A DNA stretch of 36,274 nt from Enterocloster bolteae (lineage in GTDB: Bacteria > Bacillota > Clostridia > Lachnospirales > Lachnospiraceae). Below the pieces are notes generated by a model. It was not told the DNA's origin, ran no database searches, and worked only from the letters and a program-made list of their open reading frames with translations. This document shows positions 6,827 through 15,700 of this stretch, one piece after another (position 1 is the first letter of the stretch; every line of letters begins with the position of its first letter). The stretch is taken from the NCBI GenBank assembly GCA_021772025.1, contig JAETNT010000041.1, positions 1 through 36,274 of the forward strand, read 5' to 3'. Position numbers and translations under genes: made by a program.

Positions 6827-8677
6827 TTGGAAAAAGAAGGATTGGAGAAGGAAAAGACTAAAAAACCCATAAAGGCAAAGCTGCCGATTGTTGCAATGGG
6901 AACAGCGGCGGCTCTTTTTTCCGGTATGGCTTCTTACTATATGGTAAGAGCACAGAACTACAGAGAGAGATTTTTCCCTAACACGGTGGTTAACGGCGTT
7001 GAGGCAGGCGGCCTTACACCGGGGCAGGTGATGAATCAAATTGCTTCTGAATTGGGAAACTATGAGCTGACCCTAAAAACCCGAAGCGGAAATGAGCGGA
7101 TCCGCGGCAGCCAGATTGGGCTTATGGCCCAGTTTGATCAGGACCTGGAAACCCTTTTGGAGGAGCAGAACCCCTATGCCTGGGGACTGGGCTATTTTAA
7201 ACCGGAAGAACATATCATACCTGCTATTACCGTATTTGATCAGGAACTTTTGGATAAGACTTTAGATAGTCTGTCCTGTTTTGATCCGTCTCGAATAGAG
7301 AAACCGGAAAATGCCCGGCTTTCTGATTATATTCCGGGAACCGGCTATGAGATTATCCCCGAGACTCCGGGAACGGAGCTGAACCGGGAACAGGTAAAGG
7401 AAGTGGTTGCCGGTAAAATAATAGGAATGGAAAGAGAAGCTGATCTGGATGCGGCGGGCTGTTATAAGACTGCAGAGATCGATAAGGATTACGCCGGCCT
7501 GAAGGAGCAGTGCAGCCGGCTAAATAAGTATGTCCAGATTAAAGTCACCTATCAGTTTGGAGAGAAAGAAGAGATTTTAGATGGAGATACCATAAATCAG
7601 TGGATTATTCAGGGAGAGGATGGTACAATTTCCTTAGATGAGGAACAGGTGTCCGGATTTGTGGAAGAACTGGCAGAGAGATATAATACAGCCTACACCA
7701 CAAGAAGCTTTCAAACCAGCTATGGTCCTGAGGTAAAGGTAAGCGGAAGCTATGGCTGGCGGATTAATAAAAAAGAAGAGGCAGCCCGGCTTTTAGAGAT
7801 TTTAAAGTCCGGGGAGAGTCAGGTAAGGGAACCTGTCTATCTTCAAAAAGGAGCTTCTTACGAAGGGAATGACTACGGAAATACCTATGCAGAGGTTAAT
7901 TTGACGGCGCAGCATATGTTTTTTTACAAAGACGGGCAGATGGTGTTGGAATCTGATGTTGTCTCAGGAAACCAGAGAAGAAACTTTACCACTCCTCCGG
8001 GGATATTCGGTTTGACCTACAAACAGAAGAAAGCAGTGCTGAAAGGACAGGGATATGCCAGTCCGGTGGATTTTTGGATGCCTTTTAACGGCGGCATCGG
8101 ATTCCATGATGCCACCTGGAGGGGAAGCTTCGGAGGATCCATCTATAAGACCAACGGTTCCCACGGCTGCATTAACATGCCCTATGCCAAGGCAAAAGAG
8201 CTTTACGACCTGGTATATACCAATGTGCCGGTGATCTGCTATAACCTGGAGGGAACGGAGAGCAGCAAATCTTCCGGCGGATCCCAGGCAGGAAGGGGCT
8301 CCGGGACGAAGACCGGAACCGGTCAGTCCCGGCCGCCGGTTCAGCCGAGCCAGCCGGTGCTCCAGGAAACTCAGCCGCCGGTTCAGCCGAGTCAGCCGGT
8401 GCTCCAGGAAACTCAGCCGCCGGTTCAGCCAAGTCAGCCGGTGCTCCAGGAAACTCAGCCATCGGTTCAGCCGAGTCAGCCGGCACCTTCTGAGACGCAA
8501 ACTCAGCCCGAAGGTTCTCTTGTAACTCCGGCCGAGCCGGATACTCTTCCGGCGGTGCCTTCTACAGCTGAGGCTCAGCCCGACAGCCCGGTGATTACGC
8601 CGGCAGGAGAAATTGGCCCGGGATTGGTTTCTACCACCGCTGCAGACAGTCAGCCGGAAATCGGCCCCGGAATGTAG
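6827..8677 (+). CDS. L,D-transpeptidase (YkuD) with peptidoglycan-binding-like region and Pro-rich tail
   Basis: A 616-residue membrane-anchored cell-wall enzyme. Residues about 19-40 are a signal anchor; about 50-330 resemble the extracellular PG_binding_4-type repeats that precede clostridial YkuD domains; about 355-470 are the YkuD catalytic domain with His427 (GFHDATWRG) and Cys448 in SHGCINMP. It would form 3-3 peptide cross-links, using the catalytic Cys to attack a tetrapeptide donor. Residues 503 to about 557 are a 14-residue tandem repeat, followed by a Pro/Thr/Ser-rich end. Start is TTG 6827 with CTAGGAG 6 bases before. The carboxypeptidase gene follows 15 bases later and could supply donors. 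Confidence 0.92.
   Translation: MEKEGLEKEKTKKPIKAKLPIVAMGTAAALFSGMASYYMVRAQNYRERFFPNTVVNGVEAGGLTPGQVMNQIASELGNYELTLKTRSGNERIRGSQIGLMAQFDQDLETLLEEQNPYAWGLGYFKPEEHIIPAITVFDQELLDKTLDSLSCFDPSRIEKPENARLSDYIPGTGYEIIPETPGTELNREQVKEVVAGKIIGMEREADLDAAGCYKTAEIDKDYAGLKEQCSRLNKYVQIKVTYQFGEKEEILDGDTINQWIIQGEDGTISLDEEQVSGFVEELAERYNTAYTTRSFQTSYGPEVKVSGSYGWRINKKEEAARLLEILKSGESQVREPVYLQKGASYEGNDYGNTYAEVNLTAQHMFFYKDGQMVLESDVVSGNQRRNFTTPPGIFGLTYKQKKAVLKGQGYASPVDFWMPFNGGIGFHDATWRGSFGGSIYKTNGSHGCINMPYAKAKELYDLVYTNVPVICYNLEGTESSKSSGGSQAGRGSGTKTGTGQSRPPVQPSQPVLQETQPPVQPSQPVLQETQPPVQPSQPVLQETQPSVQPSQPAPSETQTQPEGSLVTPAEPDTLPAVPSTAEAQPDSPVITPAGEIGPGLVSTTAADSQPEIGPGM
8333..8497 (+). repeat. 42-bp coding tandem repeat in the L,D-transpeptidase tail
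   Basis: Three full 42-bp units (8333-8374, 8375-8416, 8417-8458) and a diverged fourth (8459-8497) encode PPVQPSQPVLQETQ-type 14-mers. Units 1-3 are almost identical in DNA, indicating recent slippage or recombination. The periodicity also creates long false ORFs on the opposite strand. Confidence 0.95.
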
Positions 8678-8692
8678 AGGAAAGGAAATTCA

Positions 8693-10129
8693 ATGAACAG
8701 AAAAATATTTATCAGCAGAATGTTGATTTTCTCTTTCGTAATTTCCCTGATTGGAGGAAATTCTGTATTTGCGGCCCCGGTGTGGACGGACGACTCCGGC
8801 GTAAGTTTAGAGTCGGAAGCCGGAATCGTTATCGATGCCCAATCCGGAGCGGTTATATATGGAAAGAACAGCAAGGAGCAGTACTTTCCGGCCAGTATTA
8901 CCAAGGTGATGACGGCCCTTTTGGTGTTGGAAAACTGCTCTATGGATGACATTGTGACATTTTCTCATGATGCGGTTTATAATGTGGAATCCGGAAGTAC
9001 CAACGCAGGAATAGATGAAGGGGAGCAGATGACGGTAAAGGACTGCCTTTACGCCATGATGCTGAAGTCTGCTAACGAAGCGGCTAATGCCCTGGCAGAG
9101 CATGTATCCGGCAGCAGAGAGGCCTTTGCGGATTTGATGACCGCACGGGCAAAGGAATTGGGGTGTGAGAATACCAGCTTTAAAAATCCCAGCGGTTTAA
9201 ATGATCCGGAACATTATACTACAGCCCGTGACTTTGCCCGGATTGTTCAGGCGGCCTGGAAGCTGGAAGGGTTTCGGGAAATAGAGTCAAAGCTGACCTA
9301 TCAACTTCCGCCTACCAGAAACGATCCCGACGGCCTGATCATCCGCCAGGAACACAAGATGATGTTGGAGTCCTGGGGTCAGTATTATGACCCTGAGGTA
9401 AAGGGAGGAAAGACCGGGTATACTATCCTGGCAGGGAATACCCTGGCTACTGTGGCAGAAAGGGATGGAAGAACCCTGATTGTAGTAATTTTAAAGGGCA
9501 GCAAGCCGGATCATTATACGACCTATACCGATACCAGAAAGCTTTTGGATTATGGGTTTGAGGGCTTTATTAACTACTATCCTTCACAGGAGGAGACAGA
9601 TTTAGCCGGACTTTTTAAAGAACTGAAAGATTTGGGAGCAAATTTGGGAGAAGAAGCACAGATTACAATAGACACGGAAGGTTGTATTACCGTCCCGGCA
9701 GGAGCAGCATTTTCTGATGCGGTTCGGAGCATCTCTACAGAGCTGGCGGCTGACGCGCCCTTCGGGGCGATAGCTCGTCTGAATTATACCTACCAGGGAA
9801 GACCGGTTGGAAGCGCTTATATAAAGACAGAACAAAATGTTTCTATTGTTAATGAGCCGGAAAACCAAGGGCAGGAAAACCAAAAGGCAGGTGAAGCAGG
9901 AGGATTTCAGGTTCCGGGAATGTGGATTTTCGCCGGTGCGGGAATTGCGGTTCTTGCTGTTTTGACAGCGGGCCTGATTTTTATGCGGAGCCAGCAGATA
10001 AAGAAGGAGAAAAAGAGACGGGAAGAACGGATAGAAGCGCGCAGGCGCAGGCTGAAGGAGGCGGGCATTTCTATGGAAGAATTTGAGCGCCTTTTAAAGG
10101 AGAAACAGAATAAAGAAAAAGGATCGTAA
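8693..10129 (+). CDS. D-alanyl-D-alanine carboxypeptidase (peptidase family S11)
   Basis: A 478-residue DacA/DacF-type low-molecular-weight penicillin-binding protein. It has a signal peptide (residues 1 to about 28, ending NSVFAAP), the catalytic Ser68-x-x-Lys71 (ASITK), Ser126-x-Asn128 (SANEAAN), and Lys240-Thr-Gly (KGGKTGY). A PBP5 C-terminal-like domain follows, then an apparent membrane segment near residues 405-430 and a basic cytosolic tail (about 50 residues rich in Lys, Arg and Glu). It removes the last D-Ala from pentapeptides on the outer face of the membrane. The true membrane span plus charged tail differs from the amphipathic helix of E. coli PBP5. Ribosome site GAGGAAAGGAAA. 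The LCP gene starts 3 bases after its stop. Confidence 0.95.
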   Translation: MNRKIFISRMLIFSFVISLIGGNSVFAAPVWTDDSGVSLESEAGIVIDAQSGAVIYGKNSKEQYFPASITKVMTALLVLENCSMDDIVTFSHDAVYNVESGSTNAGIDEGEQMTVKDCLYAMMLKSANEAANALAEHVSGSREAFADLMTARAKELGCENTSFKNPSGLNDPEHYTTARDFARIVQAAWKLEGFREIESKLTYQLPPTRNDPDGLIIRQEHKMMLESWGQYYDPEVKGGKTGYTILAGNTLATVAERDGRTLIVVILKGSKPDHYTTYTDTRKLLDYGFEGFINYYPSQEETDLAGLFKELKDLGANLGEEAQITIDTEGCITVPAGAAFSDAVRSISTELAADAPFGAIARLNYTYQGRPVGSAYIKTEQNVSIVNEPENQGQENQKAGEAGGFQVPGMWIFAGAGIAVLAVLTAGLIFMRSQQIKKEKKRREERIEARRRRLKEAGISMEEFERLLKEKQNKEKGS

Positions 10130-10132
10130 AAT

Positions 10133-11500
10133 ATGAGGCAGGAAGAGTATCATATTCCAAAGAAAAAGCTTGCCGGGGAAGCGGAAACCAGGGGAAAAAA
10201 GGTCCGAATTTACCGGGAAGAAGGATACGATTCCAGACGAAATATTCATTCACGCGGCGGCAAACATGCTGCCGGAGGAAAACGAAGGAGAAAAAAGGGC
10301 CAATGGGTTAAGTACTTCTTTCTCATCCTTTTTATACTGGCAGCTGCCGGAGCTTTGGGACTCTTTTTTTGGACTTATGCCATGATGAGCAGAATCCAAA
10401 AGGATCCGCAGATAAAGGTAGAAGATATTACCAATCCCCATATTGACACCGGTACCAGACAGGTGATGAGGGAGAACTGGACCATTGCCGTTTTCGGGGT
10501 GGATTCCACAGACGGAAGCCTGGGAAAAGGCTCCAACGCCGATGTGATTATGCTCTGTAATATCAATCAAAAAACGGGAGCTATCTGTGTGGTATCCGTT
10601 TACCGGGACACCTGTATGAAGATAGGGGAGAAGAATCCTTACAGAAAGATCAATGAAGCATATGCCAGAGGCGGTATTAAGCAGGCGGTAGAGGCATTAA
10701 ACGAAAATCTGGACATTGAGATTGACGACTACATTGCAGTCAACTGGAAAGCTGTTGCCGATGCCGTGAATTTGCTTGGCGGAATTGATATGGACATTAC
10801 CAGAGCGGAGTTCCGGTATATTAACTCCTATATCACCAGCACGGTAAAAGGAACCGGGGTGGGGTCTTATCAGCTGGAGTCCCCGGGGCCGAATCATCTG
10901 GACGGAGTCCAGACAGTGGCCTATGCCAGGCTGCGGAAGATGGATACGGACTTCCAGAGAACGGAAAGGCAGAGAGAAGTGTTAAAACAGGTGTTGGAAA
11001 AGGCAAAGGCGGCGGATTTCAGTGTAATGAATAACATTCTTATAGGGGTGCTGCCCCAAACCATGAGCAGCCTGGAGATGGACAGCCTGATTCCGATTGC
11101 GGCGAATCTGAAGAAGTACCATCTGGAGGATACCGCCGGTTTTCCCTTTGATTTGGAAACCAAACGAATTCGGGAAAACAAGAGAGGAATTGATTATGTA
11201 TTTCCAATAGATTTAGAAAGCAACGTAGTAAAACTTCATCAGTTCTTGTATGGAACAGAAGAATATGCACCGTCACAGCAGGTAAAGGAAATCAGCAAAG
11301 CTGTAGAGGAGAAGAGAAAAAGCAGTTCGCCTTCCGTAAATACGCAGGAGACAAAGGAAAAGTCTGAGAAAGAGACAAAAGAGGAATCCCGCCCGGAGAC
11401 TGAGACGCGGCAGGAATCCGAGCCTGGCCCGATTCTTCCCACTACAGAAGCCTTTGATCCTACTGCCCCGGAACTTTTTTGGACGGCGCCAATGGAGTAG
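10133..11500 (+). CDS. LytR-CpsA-Psr (LCP) family glycopolymer ligase
   Basis: A 455-residue protein with a basic cytosolic N-terminus (about 58 residues), one membrane span (FFLILFILAAAGALGLFFW), then an extracellular LCP domain. Marks: FGVDSTDGSLGKGSNADVIM, VVSVYRDTCMKIG, RKINEAYARGG, VNLLGGIDMDI and AYARLRKMDTDFQRTERQRE, with the conserved Asp and Arg residues for lipid-pyrophosphate substrates. LCP proteins move teichoic acid, capsule or other glycopolymers from lipid carriers to peptidoglycan or proteins. The end is a low-complexity Glu/Lys/Ser/Thr tail. It starts 3 bases after the carboxypeptidase stop, with AAAGGATC upstream. The acceptor polymer is unknown. Confidence 0.95.
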   Translation: MRQEEYHIPKKKLAGEAETRGKKVRIYREEGYDSRRNIHSRGGKHAAGGKRRRKKGQWVKYFFLILFILAAAGALGLFFWTYAMMSRIQKDPQIKVEDITNPHIDTGTRQVMRENWTIAVFGVDSTDGSLGKGSNADVIMLCNINQKTGAICVVSVYRDTCMKIGEKNPYRKINEAYARGGIKQAVEALNENLDIEIDDYIAVNWKAVADAVNLLGGIDMDITRAEFRYINSYITSTVKGTGVGSYQLESPGPNHLDGVQTVAYARLRKMDTDFQRTERQREVLKQVLEKAKAADFSVMNNILIGVLPQTMSSLEMDSLIPIAANLKKYHLEDTAGFPFDLETKRIRENKRGIDYVFPIDLESNVVKLHQFLYGTEEYAPSQQVKEISKAVEEKRKSSSPSVNTQETKEKSEKETKEESRPETETRQESEPGPILPTTEAFDPTAPELFWTAPME

Positions 11501-11518
11501 AAGAAAGGAGAATACCCT

Positions 11519-11971
11519 ATGTTAGAGATCGGAACAAAAGCTCCGGAATTTACCTTGCCGGATCAGGATGGAAATCAGATAAGCTTGGCGGATTTCAAAG
11601 GAAAAAAGGTAATTTTATATTTTTATCCCAAGGATAATACCCCTGGCTGTACGGCTCAGGCCTGCGGCTTTGGAGAACTTTATCCCCGCTTTCAGGAAAA
11701 GGACGGGGTTGTTTTAGGAGTCAGCAAGGATACCGTGTCTTCCCACAAAAAATTCCAGGAGAAATACAGCCTTCCATTTCCGTTGCTTTCGGATACAGAG
11801 CTTTCTGTCATAAAGGCTTATGATGTGTGGCAGGAGAAAAATATGTACGGAAAGAAAACCATGGGAGTGGTGCGTACCACCTATGTTATCGATGAGGAAG
11901 GAACCATTGTACAAGCGTTTGGAAAGGTAAAAGCAAAGGACAATCCGGCCCAGATGCTGGAGCTTTTATAA
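11519..11971 (+). CDS. bcp: Thioredoxin-dependent thiol peroxidase (peroxiredoxin Q/Bcp)
   Basis: A 150-residue cytosolic peroxiredoxin. Marks are FTLPDQDGNQISL, the peroxidatic Cys44 in TPGCTAQAC and a second Cys49 five residues later, the usual resolving position in this class. It reduces hydrogen peroxide and organic peroxides, recycled by thioredoxin. Length is typical (about 150). Ribosome site AGAAAGGAGA. The neighbour yaaA is also tied to peroxide stress, so the pair makes functional sense; they are separated by 9 bases. Confidence 0.96.
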   Translation: MLEIGTKAPEFTLPDQDGNQISLADFKGKKVILYFYPKDNTPGCTAQACGFGELYPRFQEKDGVVLGVSKDTVSSHKKFQEKYSLPFPLLSDTELSVIKAYDVWQEKNMYGKKTMGVVRTTYVIDEEGTIVQAFGKVKAKDNPAQMLELL

Positions 11972-11980
11972 GGTTTTGGT

Positions 11981-12787
11981 ATGAAAATCATCATTTCACC
12001 CGCCAAGAAAATGAATGAAAATACAGACTTTTTTCCGGCTGAAAGAGTTCCGGTATTTACGGAATATACGAAAATTCTTTTGGAAAAAATAAGATCTCTT
12101 ACCTATGAGGAAGCAAAAGAAGTATGGCAATGCAACCATAAGCTGGCAGAACTGAATTACGACAGATTTCGCCGCATGACCCCGGACAGGCTGGACAGCC
12201 TGTCCGCCATGACTCCCGCTCTAATCGCTTATGAAGGAATCCAGTACCAGTATCTGTCTCCTATGACCTTTGAGAAAAAGGAATGGCAGTACACAAAAGA
12301 GCACCTTCGGATTTTATCCGGCTTTTACGGAATATTACACCCCTTTGACGGAGTCTTTCCTTACCGGCTGGAGATGCAGGCAAGGCTTTCGGCAGGCGGC
12401 TGCAGAAATCTATATGAATTTTGGGGAAGGCGTCTGTATGACAGCCTGATTTCGGAGGAACCCGACGGTAAGCCGGTTATTCTGAATCTGGCCTCTAAGG
12501 AATATTCCCAATGCATAGAGAGCTGGCTAAAAGAACCTGATCGGTTTATTACTTGCGTATTCGGGGAGAGAAAGGACGGCAGGATTCGACAAAAGGCCAC
12601 TTTAGCTAAGATGGCAAGGGGAGAAATGGTACGATTCCTGGCTGGAAATCAGATAGAGGATCCGGAAGAAATAAAAGCTTTCCGGGGACTGGGCTTTTCT
12701 TACTCCCCTGATCACTCCTCTGCAAATGAGGGAAAGTCGGGACAAAGGCTGGAAACCTATACCTTTATTAAAGAAGAAGGAATATAA
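11981..12787 (+). CDS. yaaA: Peroxide stress protein YaaA (UPF0246/DUF328)
   Basis: A 268-residue member of the YaaA family, recognised by MKIIISPAKKMN at the N-terminus, ELNYDRFRRM, ALIAYEGIQYQYLSP, LRILSGFYGILHPFDG.. PYRLEM, and LNLASKEYSQCI. In E. coli YaaA limits free iron and DNA damage under peroxide stress, and the fold has been linked to DNA binding. The ribosome site is weak (AAGGTT). Its TAA stop shares one base with the ATG of the nuclease-helicase gene (TAATG), so the repair gene is likely translated by reinitiation after yaaA. Confidence 0.95.
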   Translation: MKIIISPAKKMNENTDFFPAERVPVFTEYTKILLEKIRSLTYEEAKEVWQCNHKLAELNYDRFRRMTPDRLDSLSAMTPALIAYEGIQYQYLSPMTFEKKEWQYTKEHLRILSGFYGILHPFDGVFPYRLEMQARLSAGGCRNLYEFWGRRLYDSLISEEPDGKPVILNLASKEYSQCIESWLKEPDRFITCVFGERKDGRIRQKATLAKMARGEMVRFLAGNQIEDPEEIKAFRGLGFSYSPDHSSANEGKSGQRLETYTFIKEEGI

Positions 12788-15700
12788 TGTACATAGCAGA
12801 TTTGCATATCCATTCCCGATATTCCAGGGCTACAAGTCGTGATTGTACCCCGGAATATTTGGATCTATGGGCGAAAAAGAAAGGAATTAACATTGTAGGA
12901 ACCGGGGACTTTACCCATCCGGCCTGGAGAAAAGAGCTGGAAGAAAAACTGGAGCCGGAGGGAAACGGCCTGTACCGGCTGAAGAAAGAATATTGTCTGG
13001 AAAACCAGACGTCAGGCGGGGGAGAGACAAGGTTCGTCATCACGGGGGAGATTAGCTCTATCTACAAGAAAAACGGCCGTGTCCGCAAAGTGCACAGCCT
13101 AATTTTACTGCCCGGCCTTGAGGACGCATTTCGGGTATCCCAAAAGCTGGAGTCTATCGGTAATATTCATTCTGACGGAAGGCCGATTTTGGGATTGGAC
13201 TGCCGGGACCTTTTGGAAATTCTTTTGGAACTGTCCCCAAAATCCATCTATATACCTGCCCATATCTGGACTCCTCATTTTTCCTTGTTGGGAGCATTCT
13301 CAGGTTTTGATACGGTAGAGGAATGCTTTGGAGATTTAACCCCCCGCATCCGTGCCATGGAGACCGGGCTGTCCTCGGATCCGCCTATGAACTGGCGGCT
13401 GTCCATGCTGGATCCTTATCAATTGATATCCAATTCCGATGCACATTCTCCCGGAAAGCTGGGACGGGAGGCGAATCTTTTTCGGATTCCTCTCAGTTAT
13501 GACGGATTGTATCGGGCCATTGAGACCGGAGAGGGCCTTGAAGGCACCATTGAATTTTTTCCGGAGGAAGGAAAATACCATTTTGACGGCCACCGCAAAT
13601 GCCATCTGTGCCTGACCCCGGATCAAACTCTCCGATATGGGGGAAAGTGTCCGATTTGCGGCAAAAAAATTACAGTAGGCGTTGCTAACCGGGTACAGCA
13701 GCTTGCCGACAGGCCGGAGGGCTTTGTAAAGACCGGAGCGAAACACTTTGAAAGTCTTGTGCCTCTTCCCGAGGTAATTGCTGCTTCCACAAAGCACTCC
13801 GCTGTCAGCGCCAAGGTTATCAATCAGTATGAGGATATGCTAAAAAAGCTGGGGCCGGAGTTTGCCATTTTAAGAGAAGTCCCCATAGAGGAGATTAAAC
13901 AGGTATCCGGTTCTCTCATTGCCCAAGGGATCTTGCGCCTGCGGGAAGGAAAAGTAGAGAGAGAGCCTGGTTTTGACGGAGAATACGGAACCATACGCTT
14001 GTTTGCTCCGGGAGAGATTGAAAAGACGGACGGACAAATGGATCTGTTCGGCAGCTTTGGAATGGAAATGGCGCAGGCCAGGCCGATTCTTTCCGCCTCT
14101 TCTTTAGAAACGCGGGAGAGCGTTCCCGCAGAAGAAGCGGCATCAGATGAGGCTTTACCTGAACGGGAAAGCGCTCTTACGGGAAAATCCCGGGGACAGT
14201 TGTCAGGCGGACTGAATCCTGCCCAGAAAAAGGCAGTGGAAGCCTTGGGACGGACAGTTGCGGTAATTGCGGGTCCGGGAACCGGAAAGACCAAAACTCT
14301 GGTAGAGAGGATTTTGTGGCTTTTAGAAAACCGTAAGGTCAAGCCTTCCGAGATTACGGCAGTTACCTTTACCAATAAAGCAGCGGCACAGATGAAGGAA
14401 AGACTGAAAAAGGAGCTGGGAAGCGCCCGATTTTTAAGCAGGATGCAGATAGGGACTTTTCATTCTATTTGCCTAAAGTTTTTAAAGGGTAAGCTGCCCC
14501 CGTTTTCTATAGCGGATCAGTGGACAAAACTGCGCCTGGCCGAAAAAGTCATACAACAGTTTTCCCTGTCCTGCCGGCCGGAGCAATTTCTGAGGGAAGT
14601 TTCTATTTCCAAAACTACTTGGGAAACTCATCGAGAGGCAGAGAAAAGTCCGGCCATAGAATACTATCAAAATGCCTTAAAAGAAATGAATTGTCTGGAT
14701 TATGATGATCTTTTGATAGAAACGCTGAAGCTTTTAAAAAGCGGAGCGGATTGGAATCAAAAGGCATTTTCCTACCTGTTGGCAGACGAATTTCAGGATA
14801 TCAGTCCTCTGCAGCTGGAACTAATCTTAGAATGGAATAAAAAGGGCAGAGAGCTGTTTGTAATCGGAGATCCGGATCAGGCCATTTATGGTTTCCGAGG
14901 GGCGGATGCAGGATGCTTTGAAACTCTGAAAGCCATGGAGCCAAAGCTTGAAATCATCTGTCTGACCGATAATTACCGCTCGGTGCCTCCTATTGTGAAG
15001 GCAGGGGAAGCGGTAATCTCTCATAACCCGGGGGGAGCAAGAAACTATACGCCCCGCAGGTCCGGAGAGCAGAAGATCCGGGTAGTTCAGGCGGCGGGGG
15101 AGCTTTCAGAGGCCATATTTACGGCAAAAGAGATTAACCGGATGGCCGGCGGCATCGATATGCTGGATGCGGCAGACAATACCCGCAGCCGGGAAGGAAG
15201 GGCAGTGCGGAGCTTTTCTGAGATTGCTGTTCTATACCGGACCAGACGCCAGGGGGCTGTTTTGGAAAAGTGCCTGCAGAAGGAGGGAATCCCCTATGCA
15301 GTAGCCGGACAAGATGATTTTCTGGCAGACCCGGCAGTTCAGGGAACCCTTGCATTTTTCCGTTATCTGCTGCAAAATGACGATGAGCTGGCTTTGGAGC
15401 AGTGCAAAAGGCTTTTGTGGGAACCGGAGGAGAATGCTCTGTCTCAAATCCTATTTCAGCAGGCTGCAGAAGAATTCGGACCTAAAATAAAGGGAACAAG
15501 CCCTTCTAAGCTTCTGGATATCTGGATAGAGAAAGCAGGAAAAAAGGTGCCCAAAGAACCTCTGGAAAAGCTTCGCAGCGCATCCCTTTTTTACAAAACC
15601 ACGGCAGAATTTCTGGATGCCATGACTCTGGGAACAGAAGGAGACATCAGACGGTGCGGCGGCAAATCTTATACTCCGGATATGGTTACTTTGATGACCC

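Noticed and set aside
8333..8497. Possible CRISPR-like array because of the regular 42-bp repeats
   Set aside because: The units abut without spacers, are in frame and encode a Pro-rich peptide; no cas genes are present.
7964..8500. Long opposite-strand ORFs (178 and 104 codons) with Leu/Arg or Ala/Pro repeats
   Set aside because: They mirror the 42-bp coding repeat of the L,D-transpeptidase tail; the plus frame has the YkuD domain and ribosome site, and no domain or ribosome site supports the others.
13336..14375. Several antisense ORFs of 75-183 codons in the nuclease-helicase gene
   Set aside because: The sense frame is continuous with recognised motifs; these are shadows in a GC-balanced long gene.
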